From Bradyrhizobium sp. MOS003 (GTDB taxonomy: Bacteria > Pseudomonadota > Alphaproteobacteria > Rhizobiales > Xanthobacteraceae): 64,000 nt of DNA. Below the pieces are notes generated by a model, which was not told where the DNA came from, ran no database searches, and saw nothing but the letters and a program-made list of their open reading frames with translations. Numbering within the stretch: position 1 is the stretch's first letter; each line of letters begins with the position of its first letter. The translations under genes were made by a program, and so were the position numbers. Below are positions 1 through 8,759 of this stretch, one piece after another. The stretch covers positions 310,001 through 374,000 of the forward strand of contig NZ_PYFW01000001.1 of assembly GCF_003020125.1 (NCBI RefSeq), in the 5' to 3' direction.

Positions 1-626
1 TGTACTTCAAGAAGCTCTGGGACGTCGTGATCGGCTTCTTCACCGGCGACACCTATTCGCGCCGCTTCGTGGTCGGCGTGCTGGTGGCGTTTTTGCCCGC
101 CGTCATCGTCGGCCTCGTCGCCGGCAAATACATCAAGAGCGTGCTGTTCAATCCCTGGGTCGTCTGCTTCACCCTGATCGTCGGCGGCGCCATTCTACTC
201 TGGGTCGACAAGCTCGACCTCAAGCCGCGCGAGCATGATGCCACCAGGTTTCCGCTGCTGATGTATCTCTATATCGGCATCGCGCAGTGCCTCGCGATGA
301 TCCCCGGCGTGTCGCGTTCCGGCGCCAGCATCGTCGCGGCGATGTTCCTCGGCGCCGACAAGCGCGCGGCGGCGGAGTTCTCGTTCTTCCTCGCCATCCC
401 CACCATGATCGGCGCGTTCGCCTACGACTTCTACAAGAACCGCTCCGAGATGACGATGGACCACATGGGCATCGTCGCGATCGGTTTCGTGGTGTCGTTC
501 ATCACCGCGATCATCGTGGTCAAGACGTTCCTGGAATACGTCACCCGGCACGGCTTCGTGGTGTTCGCCTGGTGGCGCGTCATCGTCGGCACGCTCGGCC
601 TGATCGCGCTGGCGTTGGGGCGGTAA
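1..626 (+). CDS. uppP: Undecaprenyl-diphosphatase UppP (BacA), 5' end outside window
   Basis: Integral membrane phosphatase that converts undecaprenyl diphosphate to undecaprenyl phosphate, recycling the carrier for peptidoglycan and surface polysaccharides. The frame is open from base 3, so the internal GTG at 27 is not the real start; 207 residues are visible out of the family's usual 265-280. The conserved PGxSRSG motif is present as PGVSRSGAS (about 300-328), followed by several hydrophobic segments ending in GLIALALGR. The missing part should hold the N-terminal glutamate-rich motif. The downstream neighbours are lipid-linked pentose enzymes, which would draw on the same polyprenyl phosphate pool (inference). 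Family assignment is firm. Confidence 0.93.
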   Translation, partial: YFKKLWDVVIGFFTGDTYSRRFVVGVLVAFLPAVIVGLVAGKYIKSVLFNPWVVCFTLIVGGAILLWVDKLDLKPREHDATRFPLLMYLYIGIAQCLAMIPGVSRSGASIVAAMFLGADKRAAAEFSFFLAIPTMIGAFAYDFYKNRSEMTMDHMGIVAIGFVVSFITAIIVVKTFLEYVTRHGFVVFAWWRVIVGTLGLIALALGR

Positions 627-723
627 CTTCGAAAACTCGCTCACGCTCTCAACGCAATGTAAGCTTTTGATCGGTAGTCAGTTCCAACGCCGGGCGGCGC
701 GCGTCCGGCACAGGAGCTGAGCC

Positions 724-2049
724 ATGACCCTCGTCAGCGGCTGGGGCCGTTTCCCGGTCGTCGATAGCGATGTGCTGCGCCCGCGCTCGTTCGCGGCGGT
801 CGGCGAAGCCGTCTCGGCCGGCAGCGTCGCGCGCGGCAACGGCCGCGCCTATGGCGATGCCGCGATCGGCGCCACGCGGACCGTGACGATGACCGGCTTC
901 GACCGGGTCAGGTCGTTCGATCCGGCAACCGGTCGCATCCGTCTCGAAGCCGGCGTTCTGCTGTCGGACCTGATCGACACCTTCGGCCCGCGCGGCTTCC
1001 TGCCCTTCGTCGTGCCGGGCACGCGCTTCGTCTCGATCGGGGGCGCCATTGCGGCCGACGTGCACGGCAAGAACCATCATTCCGAGGGCGGCTTCGGCCG
1101 CTACGTCGACAGCATCCTGCTGCGCACCGGACAGGGCGAGGTCATCGAGGCCTCGCGCGATGAGAATTCCGACGCCTTCTTCGCGACGGTCGGCGGCATG
1201 GGCCTGACCGGCATCATCCTCGAAGCGACGATGCGGCTGCGGCGGGTCGAGACGGGCTGGATCCGCGAGCGGGTGATCTCCGCGTCCGATCTCGATGCCG
1301 CGATGCGCGCACTCGAGGCGGGCGACGCCGCGACCTATTCGGTGGCCTGGATCGACTGCGTGGCACGCGGCCGCGATCTGGGCCGCTCGCTGGTCTATCT
1401 CGGCGAGCATGCGGATAAAGGGGAATTGGCGGAAGGGGCCGATGCATTTCCGGTCGGCAAGGACTCCCGCCTCAGCTTGCCGCTCGACCTGCCGTCGATC
1501 GCATTGAACCGCATCAGTGTCCGCGCCTTCAACGAGCTCTATTACCGCATGGGCGCGCGCCGCGCCGGCGGCAGCCATGTGGTCTCGCTCTATCCGTATT
1601 TCTTTCCGCTCGACAGCGTCAGTGACTGGAATCGCATCTACGGCAAGCGCGGCTTCCTCCAGCATCAATGCGTGATCCCGCAAGCCGGCGCGCGCGCCGT
1701 GCTCGGCGAGATCCTCGATCGGGTCGCGCGGCGCGGCGACGCCTCCTTCCTCGCCGTGCTCAAGAAGCTCGGCCAGGGCGACGGCATCCTGTCGTTCCCG
1801 CTGCCCGGCTACACCCTGGCGCTGGATTTCCCGGTGAAGGGCGACATCCTGAATTTCCTCGACGAGATCGATCCCCTCGTCGTCGCCGCCGGCGGCCGGC
1901 TGTATCTGGCGAAAGACGCCCGCCAGTCGCGCGCGACCTTCGAGGCCGGCTATCCTGCCCTGCAGCGTTTCAACGCGATCCGCAAATCGCTCGATCCCGC
2001 CGGCAACATCCGATCGAAACTTTCACAGCGTCTATTCGATGAGGTCTAG
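724..2049 (+). CDS. FAD-binding oxidase, DprE1-like (decaprenylphosphoryl-ribose 2-oxidase family)
   Basis: 441-residue FAD-linked oxidase of the vanillyl-alcohol oxidase fold. DprE1 oxidises the C2 hydroxyl of polyprenyl-phospho-ribose, the first half of the epimerisation to arabinose. The N-terminal FAD domain has RGNGRAYGD near residue 40 and the family signature VHGKNHHSEGGFG near 120. The C-terminus carries LYLAKDARQSRATFEAGYP and SLDPAGNIRSKLSQRL, matching the end of mycobacterial DprE1. The cysteine attacked by benzothiazinones in M. tuberculosis (Cys387, in a CVDFPI context) aligns with Ala366 here (ALDFPV). The SDR gene starts 3 bases downstream, as dprE2 follows dprE1 in mycobacteria. 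Exact substrate is inferred; related oxidases act in other glycan pathways. Confidence 0.85.
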   Translation: MTLVSGWGRFPVVDSDVLRPRSFAAVGEAVSAGSVARGNGRAYGDAAIGATRTVTMTGFDRVRSFDPATGRIRLEAGVLLSDLIDTFGPRGFLPFVVPGTRFVSIGGAIAADVHGKNHHSEGGFGRYVDSILLRTGQGEVIEASRDENSDAFFATVGGMGLTGIILEATMRLRRVETGWIRERVISASDLDAAMRALEAGDAATYSVAWIDCVARGRDLGRSLVYLGEHADKGELAEGADAFPVGKDSRLSLPLDLPSIALNRISVRAFNELYYRMGARRAGGSHVVSLYPYFFPLDSVSDWNRIYGKRGFLQHQCVIPQAGARAVLGEILDRVARRGDASFLAVLKKLGQGDGILSFPLPGYTLALDFPVKGDILNFLDEIDPLVVAAGGRLYLAKDARQSRATFEAGYPALQRFNAIRKSLDPAGNIRSKLSQRLFDEV

Positions 2050-2052
2050 GCC

Positions 2053-2793
2053 GTGACGTCACGCAAATCCGTATTGGTGCTCGGCGGCTCCTCCGACATC
2101 GGCCGCGCCGCGGCGCGCGCCTTTGCCAAAGCAGGATACGATGTTGCCCTCGCCGGCCGCGACGTCGCCGCGCTGGAGCCAGATGCCGCCGATCTGCGCG
2201 CGCGTTACAATGTCGAAGTCGGCCTCCACAAATTCGATGTGCTCGACACCGCCGCGTTCGAAAGCTTTGTCGGAGCTCTTCCCGCGCTGCCCGACATCGT
2301 CGTCTCGATCGTCGGCCTCCTCGGCGTGCAGGCGGATGCCGAGAGCGACCTCGTCCATGCCACAGCGATCATGCGCTCGAACTACGAAGGGCCCGCGCTG
2401 ATCCTCGGCCTGTTCGCGGAGAAGTTTCTCGCGCGCGGCAGCGGCACGATCGTCGGCGTGTCGTCCGTTGCCGGCGATCGCGGCCGCGCCTCGAACTATG
2501 TCTATGGCTCGGCCAAGGCCGGCTTCTCCGCTTTCCTCTCCGGCCTGCGCGCCCGCGCCAGCCGCGGCGGCGTGCATGTCGTCACCGTCAAGCCCGGGTT
2601 CGTCCGCACCCGGATGACGGAAGGCATGAAGCTGATCGGCCCGCTCACCGTCGAGGCGCCGGTGGTCGGCGATGCCATTCTCCGCGCGGTCGAGGACAAG
2701 ACCGACGTGGTCTATGTCAGCGGCAAATGGCGCCTCGTGATGCTGATCATCAAGGTGTTGCCTGAGGCAGTGTTCAAGAAGCTGAAGTTTTGA
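2053..2793 (+). CDS. Short-chain dehydrogenase, DprE2-like
   Basis: 246-residue classical SDR starting at a GTG, 3 bases after the DprE1-like stop, so the two are very likely translationally coupled. It has the N-terminal cofactor motif GGSSDIG (residues 11-17), the catalytic serine in VGVSSVAG and YGSAKAG as YxxxK. In the mycobacterial pathway DprE2 reduces the 2-keto intermediate made by DprE1, giving polyprenyl-phospho-arabinose. The C-terminal hydrophobic stretch ending in PEAVFKKLKF resembles DprE2 and suggests membrane association. SDR identity is certain; the DprE2 role rests on gene pairing. Confidence 0.82.
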   Translation: MTSRKSVLVLGGSSDIGRAAARAFAKAGYDVALAGRDVAALEPDAADLRARYNVEVGLHKFDVLDTAAFESFVGALPALPDIVVSIVGLLGVQADAESDLVHATAIMRSNYEGPALILGLFAEKFLARGSGTIVGVSSVAGDRGRASNYVYGSAKAGFSAFLSGLRARASRGGVHVVTVKPGFVRTRMTEGMKLIGPLTVEAPVVGDAILRAVEDKTDVVYVSGKWRLVMLIIKVLPEAVFKKLKF

Positions 2794-2818
2794 GGTTCTT
2801 GCGGCTTGCACACAGTCT

Positions 2819-2908
2819 CGTCATGCCCGGCCTTGTGCCGGGCATCCACGTTCTTGGCATCCGCGTTTAGCAGAGACGTGGATGGCCGGGTCAAGCCCGG
2901 CCATGACG
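2819..2908. repeat. Intergenic palindromic repeat, family A (copy 1)
   Basis: A 90-base element framed by an inverted repeat: CGTCATGCCCGGCC at the left end and the GGCC..CATGACG complement at the right, with an inner pair of inverted arms around ATCCACG and CGTGGAT. A second copy lies at 20602-20688. It sits between a plus-strand and a minus-strand gene end, so transcripts from both sides would fold here; it may act as a bidirectional terminator or be a MITE-like element. Confidence 0.75.
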
Positions 2909-2924
2909 ACGGAGAGAGTGAGCC

Positions 2925-3890
2925 CTACGCGCTCTTGCGCTGGAACTGGCCCTGGGGGCGGAAACGCCAGAGATATTGCGGGGCGATCGCTTCCAGCGAA
3001 TCGGGGGCGATGCCGAGCCCTTCCAGCGTGAGGCCGGCGGCCTTCGCCGCATCCGACACGACGTTGTCGCGCTCGAGCAGCGTGACCTGGTCCGGCGTCA
3101 GCTTGAACGCGCCCGGCGCGAATTGCAGGAAGGCGGCCTTGAAGCGGGCGAGGCCGAACGGCAGCGGGATCAGCATCCGCTCGCGGTCGGTAATCTCGAG
3201 GATGGCCTCGATGATCTCGCGCATGGTCAGCACTTCCGCGCCGCCGAGCTCGTAGGTCGCGCCCGCCTTGGCCTTGCCGTCGACGGCCTCCGCGATCGCG
3301 GTGGCGACGTCGCCGACATAGACCGGCTGCATCCTGGTCTCGCCGCCGATCAGCGGCAGCACCGGCGACATCCGGGCCAGCGCGGCAAAGCGGTTGGTGA
3401 ACTGGTCCTCGGGGCCGAAAATCACGGAGGGACGGAAGATCGTGGCCGACGGCACCGCGGCCAGCACCGCCGCCTCGCCGGCCGCCTTGGCCTTGGCGTA
3501 GAGCGAGGGCGATTCCGCATCGGCGCCAATCGCCGAAACATGCACCATCCGGGCGCCAACGGCCGCGGCCGCCTTGGCGACGGTCTCGGCGCCCTTGGCC
3601 TGGACGGCGTCGAAGCTCTGCGCGCCACCCTCGGCGAGGATGCCCACGAGATTGATCACCACATCCGAATCACGCACCGCCGCCTCGACCGAGGCCGGAT
3701 AGCGCAAATTGGCCTGCACGGTGTGGACCTGCCCGACTTTGCCAGAGGGCTGGAGGTATCCGGCCAGTTCCGGCCGCCGCACGGCGGCCCGGACCCGGTA
3801 ATCCCGCCGGCACAGCGCGCGGACCACATTCCGGCCCAAAAACCCCGATCCGCCGAAAACCGTGACGAGAGTTTCCGAATTCGATGCCAT
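2925..3890 (-). CDS. Complex I NDUFA9-family NAD(P)-binding protein
   Basis: 321-residue atypical SDR with the N-terminal Rossmann motif FGGSGFLGRNVV (residues 12-23) and a YAKAK sequence in the YxxxK position. Sequence character and length fit the NDUFA9 family, which in alphaproteobacteria is linked with respiratory complex I or quinone and sugar-nucleotide metabolism. I chose the ATG at 3890 (MASNSETLV); an in-frame extension to 3968 lacks family character. The C-terminus, LWRFRPQGQFQRKSA, has the aromatic and basic pattern usual in this family. No nuo genes are in the window, so the physiological partner is not shown. Confidence 0.82.
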   Translation of the reverse strand: MASNSETLVTVFGGSGFLGRNVVRALCRRDYRVRAAVRRPELAGYLQPSGKVGQVHTVQANLRYPASVEAAVRDSDVVINLVGILAEGGAQSFDAVQAKGAETVAKAAAAVGARMVHVSAIGADAESPSLYAKAKAAGEAAVLAAVPSATIFRPSVIFGPEDQFTNRFAALARMSPVLPLIGGETRMQPVYVGDVATAIAEAVDGKAKAGATYELGGAEVLTMREIIEAILEITDRERMLIPLPFGLARFKAAFLQFAPGAFKLTPDQVTLLERDNVVSDAAKAAGLTLEGLGIAPDSLEAIAPQYLWRFRPQGQFQRKSA

Positions 3891-4041
3891 GGGATCTGAT
3901 CCTGGGTCCATTCCTGGGGGACGAGCGCGTGTTATCAGGCTTGTATCGGGCCGGTTTGCGATGCGCAATCCGCATCCCTACTCATGATTTGACAACAGCG
4001 TCACTGAACCTTAGTAACCGCCTCCGTGCCCTAAACGGCAT

Positions 4042-4128
<87 letters not shown>

Positions 4129-4216
4129 TGCTTTTCTGGATCGCAAACAAATCCAGATAGATAAGCCCTTTCAGAGTGTTGCGTTGGCCCCGACTGTGTA
4201 ACAATGGGGTGTAACA

Positions 4217-5584
4217 TTGCTGTTCAGGGTTGTTCGGCCGATGCGCCGGGACGGGTCTCGCTTTCCTCTTTTCGTGCAGCGCATTCCGGCTGATGTCCGA
4301 CGCAAAGCAGTCGGTTTCGAACTGGCGATTCCGCTCGGTGATAGCTTCGTTTTTGTGACGCTTCGCGAGGGCGCTCAGGCAGTCCGGTTCTCCCTTCGCA
4401 CCACAGACCCCAGCGAGATCAAGACCCGTCAGGCGCTCGCGGCGGCCTATCTGGAATCCGTCTGGGCAGCGCTCCGCAATGATGCCCCTGTGCATCTGAG
4501 CCACCGACAGGCGACGGCCTTGGCGGGCGAACTCTATCGCGTTTGGGCGGACAGCGAGAGCCGCGCCCGGAGTGTCGCCATGGTGCACACGCCCGGAGTT
4601 GGCTGGGCGCCAGACACCGACAGTCAGGACGAGCAAGAAGCTCAATGGGCGGCCGTCGTGGCGATGTGGGAGAAGGTCGGCAAGGATGGCGACCCCAAGC
4701 ACTTGGAAAAGCCGCTTGGCCCTATCGTGGATCGCCTCTTGCTGACCAAGGGCATTCGCCGCGTGGACAGCGAAACGCGCGCCATGTTGCTGGTCGCTTT
4801 TTGGATGGCGTTGCGGGACGCTTTCATGAGCCGTCAGCGCAATGCGGGAGGGGACTATGCGCCGGACCTCAAGGCCGCCCGCTTCCCGGACTGGCAGGCG
4901 CCTGAAAGGGCACTGAAGGAAAAGCCAAAGCGGGGCGCCTCCAAGAACTCCCTCACCGGGTTGGTCGAGGACTGGTGGAAGGAAGCCAAGCTGGCAGGGC
5001 GCAAGCAGAGCACCTATGAGAGCTATCGCAACTCGATGGCGCGTCTTGTGACATTCCTGAAGCATGACACCGCGAGCCGAGTGACACCGGAGGACATCGT
5101 TTGCTTCAAGGATTATCGCGTGCAGAGCGGCGTTAGCCCGAAGACCGTGAAGGACAGCGATCTCGCGGGCCTGAAGACACTGTTCGGGTGGGCGGTGGTC
5201 AATCGTAGGCTGCCCAGCAATCCGGCCGAAGGGATCACCATCAAGGTCGGCAAGCCGCGCAAGCTCCGGCCCAAGGGGTTCTATGATTCGGAGGCTATCG
5301 CCATCCTGAGGCACGCTCGCGAGTTCGTGCCGGGCCGGGAGGCCCCGAAGCTGGCGGCGGCAAAGCGGTGGGTGCCGTGGCTATGTGCTTTCACGGGTGC
5401 CCGCGTGGGCGAGATGATCCAAATTCGCAAGGAGGACCTGCGGCGCGAAGGCAAGCTCTGGGTGCTGCATGTCACGCCTGAGGCGGGGCCGGTGAAGACT
5501 GATGAGGCGCGTGATGTCGTGCTCCATCGGCAGATCACCGAGGAAGGCTTCTTGGAGTTCTATGAGAAGTCGAAGGGCGGCTAA
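4217..5584 (+). pseudogene. Tyrosine recombinase (integrase), C-terminal catalytic part missing
   Basis: 455 residues of a rhizobial island integrase. An N-terminal SAM-like core-binding domain lies around residues 255-350 (LTGLVEDWWKEAK... SGVSPKTVKDSDLAGLKTLFGWAV), and the first catalytic arginine is in AFTGARVGEM (about residue 396). The frame stops at FYEKSKGG, before the HxxR, His/Trp and tyrosine nucleophile that complete the active site. Those elements are found on the opposite strand at 6160-6519. Start may be TTG 4217 or ATG 4241 (MRRDGSRFPLF); the latter looks more usual. It lies beside the attachment tRNA, as expected for its own integrase. It cannot be active as encoded. Confidence 0.85.
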
Positions 5585-6159
5585 CCGAGGGATCAGCCAG
5601 CGCCTTGATTCGCTTTTCTAAGGCGCCCACTTTGCCGACTTCTGCGGTGACTTGCTTCTGAAGCTCGGCAATCCATTGCCGCAGTCATAGAGGTGCGCCC
5701 CGCTGGCGAGGCGCCGCAGGTCCAGTCGGCCTGGAAATTGAGGGAGGGCACCGGGGGGAAAGCAATAACCCGCCGCCACGAGGTCACATCTCAGTTTTGG
5801 GACCCCTGAAGAAATGTTGACCGGGCTCGCGTCGAAAGCCCGTGCTACAGAATCGACATAGGGCCGGCCGCTCTCCTTTCGGGGGCGCTATTCATTCCAG
5901 TTGGCGCCTTGCTGATATAGTTGGCACCAAGCCGCTTCTTGGGAATGCAAAGCTATGACACTGCCTACTGTAACCCGCTCGACAAAGAGGCGTGGTTGCG
6001 CTGGCCGGCGAGTGGATAAAGCTGGCACAGAATGCCGAAGGTGATCGCCGCCGAGAGTAAGGCCACATCAATTGGTGCCTCTTTCCATCCACGTGTCAGA
6101 TACCGCTTCTGGCCTTAAAGACCTTGCAGGACCGAAGGGTTTTGTCGGCTTACGGTGGC
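5585..6159. other. Gene-poor island interior with coding debris
   Basis: No convincing gene. On the minus strand, about 5600-5690, a frame reads LRQWIAELQKQVTAEVGKVG followed by ALEKRIKALADP, a short amphipathic coiled-coil-like stretch without a start and cut by stops. On the plus strand near 5985-6060 one frame reads VALAGEWIKLAQNAEGDRR, resembling the end of small rhizobial hypothetical proteins, also broken. Both look like debris of lost cargo genes; neither is annotated as functional. Confidence 0.4.
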
Positions 6160-6519
6160 TTAGGCGACGTCGAGTGCCGGGAACCTCGCAATAGCATTCG
6201 CCTTAGCCTTGATGGTCACATCTCCGTAGCCCTCCGAGACACTGCGCGGCGCATGCCCCTGTATGGCGTCCAGCACGCGCATCTCGACGCCTTGATCAAT
6301 GCCCACCGTCTTGAAGCGATGGCGCCAGCCGTGGCTAGGATCAACGTTCTTGTCCTTCACCACCTCGCGAACAAACTCATTGACCTTATTTCGCACCGTC
6401 TTCACCGCGTTGCGCACCCCTAGCTCACCGGCCTTGGGATCGATGAACAGATAATTCAGCTCCTCGCTTAGTATCTTAGCGCAACCTCTAGGAGCACGGC
6501 AGCATGCGATCCAACCCAT
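6160..6519 (-). pseudogene. Integrase C-terminal catalytic fragment, inverted
   Basis: Minus-strand frame of 119 codons carrying the catalytic end of a tyrosine recombinase: HGWRHRFKTVG gives HxxR, IQGHAPRS gives the second histidine, and VSEGYGDV gives the tyrosine nucleophile. Homology starts around YLFIDPKAGEL. In related integrases that sequence directly follows the SKGG with which the plus-strand fragment at 4217-5584 ends, so the two pieces look like one gene split by inversion of the segment between them. The upstream residues (MGWIACCRAPRG) do not look like integrase. It has no plausible start of its own and is probably not expressed as a working enzyme. Confidence 0.8.
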
Positions 6520-6608
6520 GAATTGCCTGAAACGAGACTGTGTAACAAGCTCTTTGCTGAACCGAAATTCCCCTTTAGAATCAAAGAGAGTCGGTCGGGC
6601 TTTGGCAA

Positions 6609-6626
6609 TCCTTTCCTGGGCACCAT
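6609..6626 (+). repeat. Attachment site, right copy
   Basis: Exact 18-base duplicate of the tRNA-Leu 3' end (TCCTTTCCTGGGCACCAT). The sequence to its left does not match the tRNA T arm beyond this, so this is a site duplicate and not a second tRNA. It marks the right limit of the remnant island. Confidence 0.85.
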
Positions 6627-6942
6627 CTCCTACTCAAGCGATTGAAATCGCTTTTGCAGGGAATTTGAGCTGCTGACCGGTACATAAAACCGAGGCACGG
6701 TGCTCATGGCGTACCGAATGGCCTACATCGCTCTTCGGGTCGACTCCTCTCGCCACATGGCTGCGAACACCCGCCGATGTCCTGTCTCGCTGCGGAATGA
6801 ACCGGCGCGTCTTGATCCAGATTCCGGAGTTCATGATACCAAGTGAGCGATGAACGACGTCCACCGCGCTCGCAGCCGAAGCCGTCGTCGCTATGTGGGA
6901 AAAGGTCGGGCAAAGCTGATGACCGCAAGAGCCTGAGAGGTC
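6627..6942. other. Intergenic region with a second degenerate integrase scrap
   Basis: No intact gene. On the plus strand around 6880-6935 one frame reads AAEAVVAMWEKVG, closely matching AAVVAMWEKVGKDGDPK in the integrase at 4217. The match continues only after a one-base shift (GKADDRKSL). This is a second, more decayed integrase of the same family lying outside the right attachment site, implying an older insertion at the same tRNA. Minus-strand open frames across here look like noise. Confidence 0.5.
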
Positions 6943-7428
6943 TCAGTGCTCGTTGACCGCAGCGCCGAGCTTGATCAGGCTCAGCGAGCGATTCGCGGTC
7001 TCGCGCAGGCGGCAGTAGCTCGCGCCACCCTGGTACATGCCGGGGTCGATCTGGTCGAAGGCCGCGCAGAGGCGATCGCGCGACGCGGCGAAAGTTTTCT
7101 GCGAGTCATTGGCTGCCTTGATCACGTCGGCGAACCCGCCGGCCTGAACCTTTTTGAGCGCCTCACTGGTTTTCTGCGTCCAAACGGCGAGTTCGCGCGC
7201 CGCGCAAGCCTTCCACTTGGCGACATCGTCATTCGCGCCCTCTGCCGCTTTGATGCAGGGGTCGGCGACGAGCCCGACGCACGCGCCGCCGAAGCCACCG
7301 GTCTTCTCCGCGGTCTTCAGGCAGGCATCGATCACTGCAAGGTCGGCTGGCGCGGCGCCTTGGGCGAAAGCCATCGATGCGAGCGGGAGGCTTGCGGCGA
7401 GCATCGCGGCGGCAAGTTTGAGCTTCAT
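6943..7428 (-). CDS. Secreted LprI-like protein (lysozyme-inhibitor LprI N-terminal/DUF1311-like)
   Basis: 161-residue periplasmic protein with a clear signal peptide (MKLKLAAAMLAASLPLASMAFAQG). The mature part is rich in cysteines (ACLKTAEKTGG, GACVGLVADPC, WKACAARE, LCAAFDQ, YCRL). The spacing and the xxWxxxxxxxLxxWTQK-type central helix resemble the DUF1311/LprI group, some members of which inhibit lysozyme in other bacteria. Start chosen at ATG 7428, which has a GGAGA ribosome site just upstream; the longer frame to 7464 puts a non-signal extension in front. It lies close behind the MFS gene on the same strand. Function beyond secretion is inferred. Confidence 0.7.
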   Translation of the reverse strand: MKLKLAAAMLAASLPLASMAFAQGAAPADLAVIDACLKTAEKTGGFGGACVGLVADPCIKAAEGANDDVAKWKACAARELAVWTQKTSEALKKVQAGGFADVIKAANDSQKTFAASRDRLCAAFDQIDPGMYQGGASYCRLRETANRSLSLIKLGAAVNEH

Positions 7429-7487
7429 TGGAAATCTCCGTTCGGCGCATCCAACTTTGGTCATCGAAGGCCCAGCGTTGGTTCACA

Positions 7488-8759
7488 TCACACCACGCTT
7501 TTCCCCGCCCGCTCCGCCACCGCCTTCTGTACGAAATACATCGCGACCAGCGTGACGATCGTCGTCGCGACGACGACGTAGCCGATCCGGTCGAAATGGA
7601 GCAGCCAGCCGTCGGGCGCTTGCGCGATGATCGCGCCGGCGAGCACCGAGCCGAGCCCGCCGGAGAGCTGTTGCAGCGAGGCGCTGACCGCGCTGAAGGA
7701 GCCGCGCTGGTCGGGATCGGGGATTGCCGACATCAGCGCCTGCGACGGGATCATGCGCGAGAAGATGCCGACGAACATCAGCACGTTGACGAGGATCGCG
7801 GTCGCGAGCGAGACATGGCCGAGATGGGTGTAGATCAGCACCATGACGACGGTCATCGCGCATCCGAACACGAAGGTCGGATATTTGCCGAACGCATCGC
7901 TGGCCCGGCCGACCAGCGGCCCTGTGACGATGCTGAACAGGCCGGAGACCAGATAGATCGTCGGCAGATGCGTGATGTCGATGCCGAGATTGTGCACGGT
8001 GAAGGCGCTCGAGAACGGCATCAGCATGTAGCCGCCGGTCGCCAGCAGCGTCGTGACGAAGAAGGCCAGCGTGTAGCGCGGCTGTGCGAGCGTCGCGACC
8101 AGATGGTGGAACGGGTTTTTGTCCTGCTTCAGCTTCAGATGCGCGTCGACCGGCTCCATTGCGAAGGCGATGATGACGATCGCTGCGATCGACACGATCA
8201 CGATCGCGATGAAGCAGACATGCCAGCTCCAGTGATTGGCGAGGAACAGTCCGGCGGGAATGCCGAGCACCTGGCTCGCGGCGAACGCGGTCTGGATGAA
8301 TCCCATCACGCGGCCGCGCAAATGCAGCGCGAACAAATCGGTGACGATCGCCAGCACCACGGCGCCGATCACGCCGCCGAACAATCCGGTCACGATCCGG
8401 CCCATCAGCAGCACGTGATAGTTCGGTGCCGCCGCGCACAGCATGGTGCCGAGCGTGAAGCCGACATAGAAGAACAACAGCAGGCGCTTGCGGTCGAAGC
8501 GATCGGCAAAGCCGGCGGCGAGGATGCCCGACAGTCCGGCGCTGAAGGCGTAGGCCGACACCGCGACGCCGAATTGGGTGGCCGTGATGTCGAGCGCGGG
8601 CATCAGGATGGCGCCAAGCGGCGACATGATGATGAAGTCGAGGATGATCGTGAACTGCGTGAACGCGAGCAGGGCGATCAGAAGCGCCTGGTAGCGCGAG
8701 AAACCGCGCTGGCGTTGTGATGGGTCGTCGATCGGCGCGGCGAGCGTCTGTTCGGTCAT
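7488..8759 (-). CDS. MFS transporter, drug/sugar efflux type
   Basis: 423-residue major facilitator with about 12 hydrophobic segments. The motif-A-like loop between helices 2 and 3 appears as GFADRFDRKRLLL (near residue 85), and the charged middle loop contains EPVDAHLKLKQDKNPFHH. The sequence resembles the AraJ/Bcr-like efflux branch, exporting sugars, drugs or metabolites across the inner membrane; the substrate cannot be told. Start set at ATG 8759 (MTEQTLAAPID), where family similarity begins. The frame stays open for another 158 codons upstream, but that part is not transporter-like. The gene is followed after about 60 bases by the LprI-like gene. Confidence 0.85.
   Translation of the reverse strand: MTEQTLAAPIDDPSQRQRGFSRYQALLIALLAFTQFTIILDFIIMSPLGAILMPALDITATQFGVAVSAYAFSAGLSGILAAGFADRFDRKRLLLFFYVGFTLGTMLCAAAPNYHVLLMGRIVTGLFGGVIGAVVLAIVTDLFALHLRGRVMGFIQTAFAASQVLGIPAGLFLANHWSWHVCFIAIVIVSIAAIVIIAFAMEPVDAHLKLKQDKNPFHHLVATLAQPRYTLAFFVTTLLATGGYMLMPFSSAFTVHNLGIDITHLPTIYLVSGLFSIVTGPLVGRASDAFGKYPTFVFGCAMTVVMVLIYTHLGHVSLATAILVNVLMFVGIFSRMIPSQALMSAIPDPDQRGSFSAVSASLQQLSGGLGSVLAGAIIAQAPDGWLLHFDRIGYVVVATTIVTLVAMYFVQKAVAERAGKSVV

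Noticed and set aside
2925..3890. Assignment to the DprE or arabinose pathway because of proximity
   Set aside because: The sequence is an NDUFA9-like atypical SDR on the opposite strand, separated by a repeat; no direct link is supported.
5892..6092. 66-codon minus-strand frame in the island
   Set aside because: Ser/Arg/Pro-rich with no ribosome site; likely debris or chance.
4130..6608. Prophage or complete integrative element
   Set aside because: No structural, replication or conjugation genes; only integrase fragments and debris remain.
6609..6626. Second tRNA-Leu gene
   Set aside because: Only the last 18 bases match; there is no anticodon, D or T arm.
6634..6864. 76-codon minus-strand frame beyond the right attachment site
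   Set aside because: No start context, and no recognisable pattern; the only supported signal here is the integrase scrap on the other strand.
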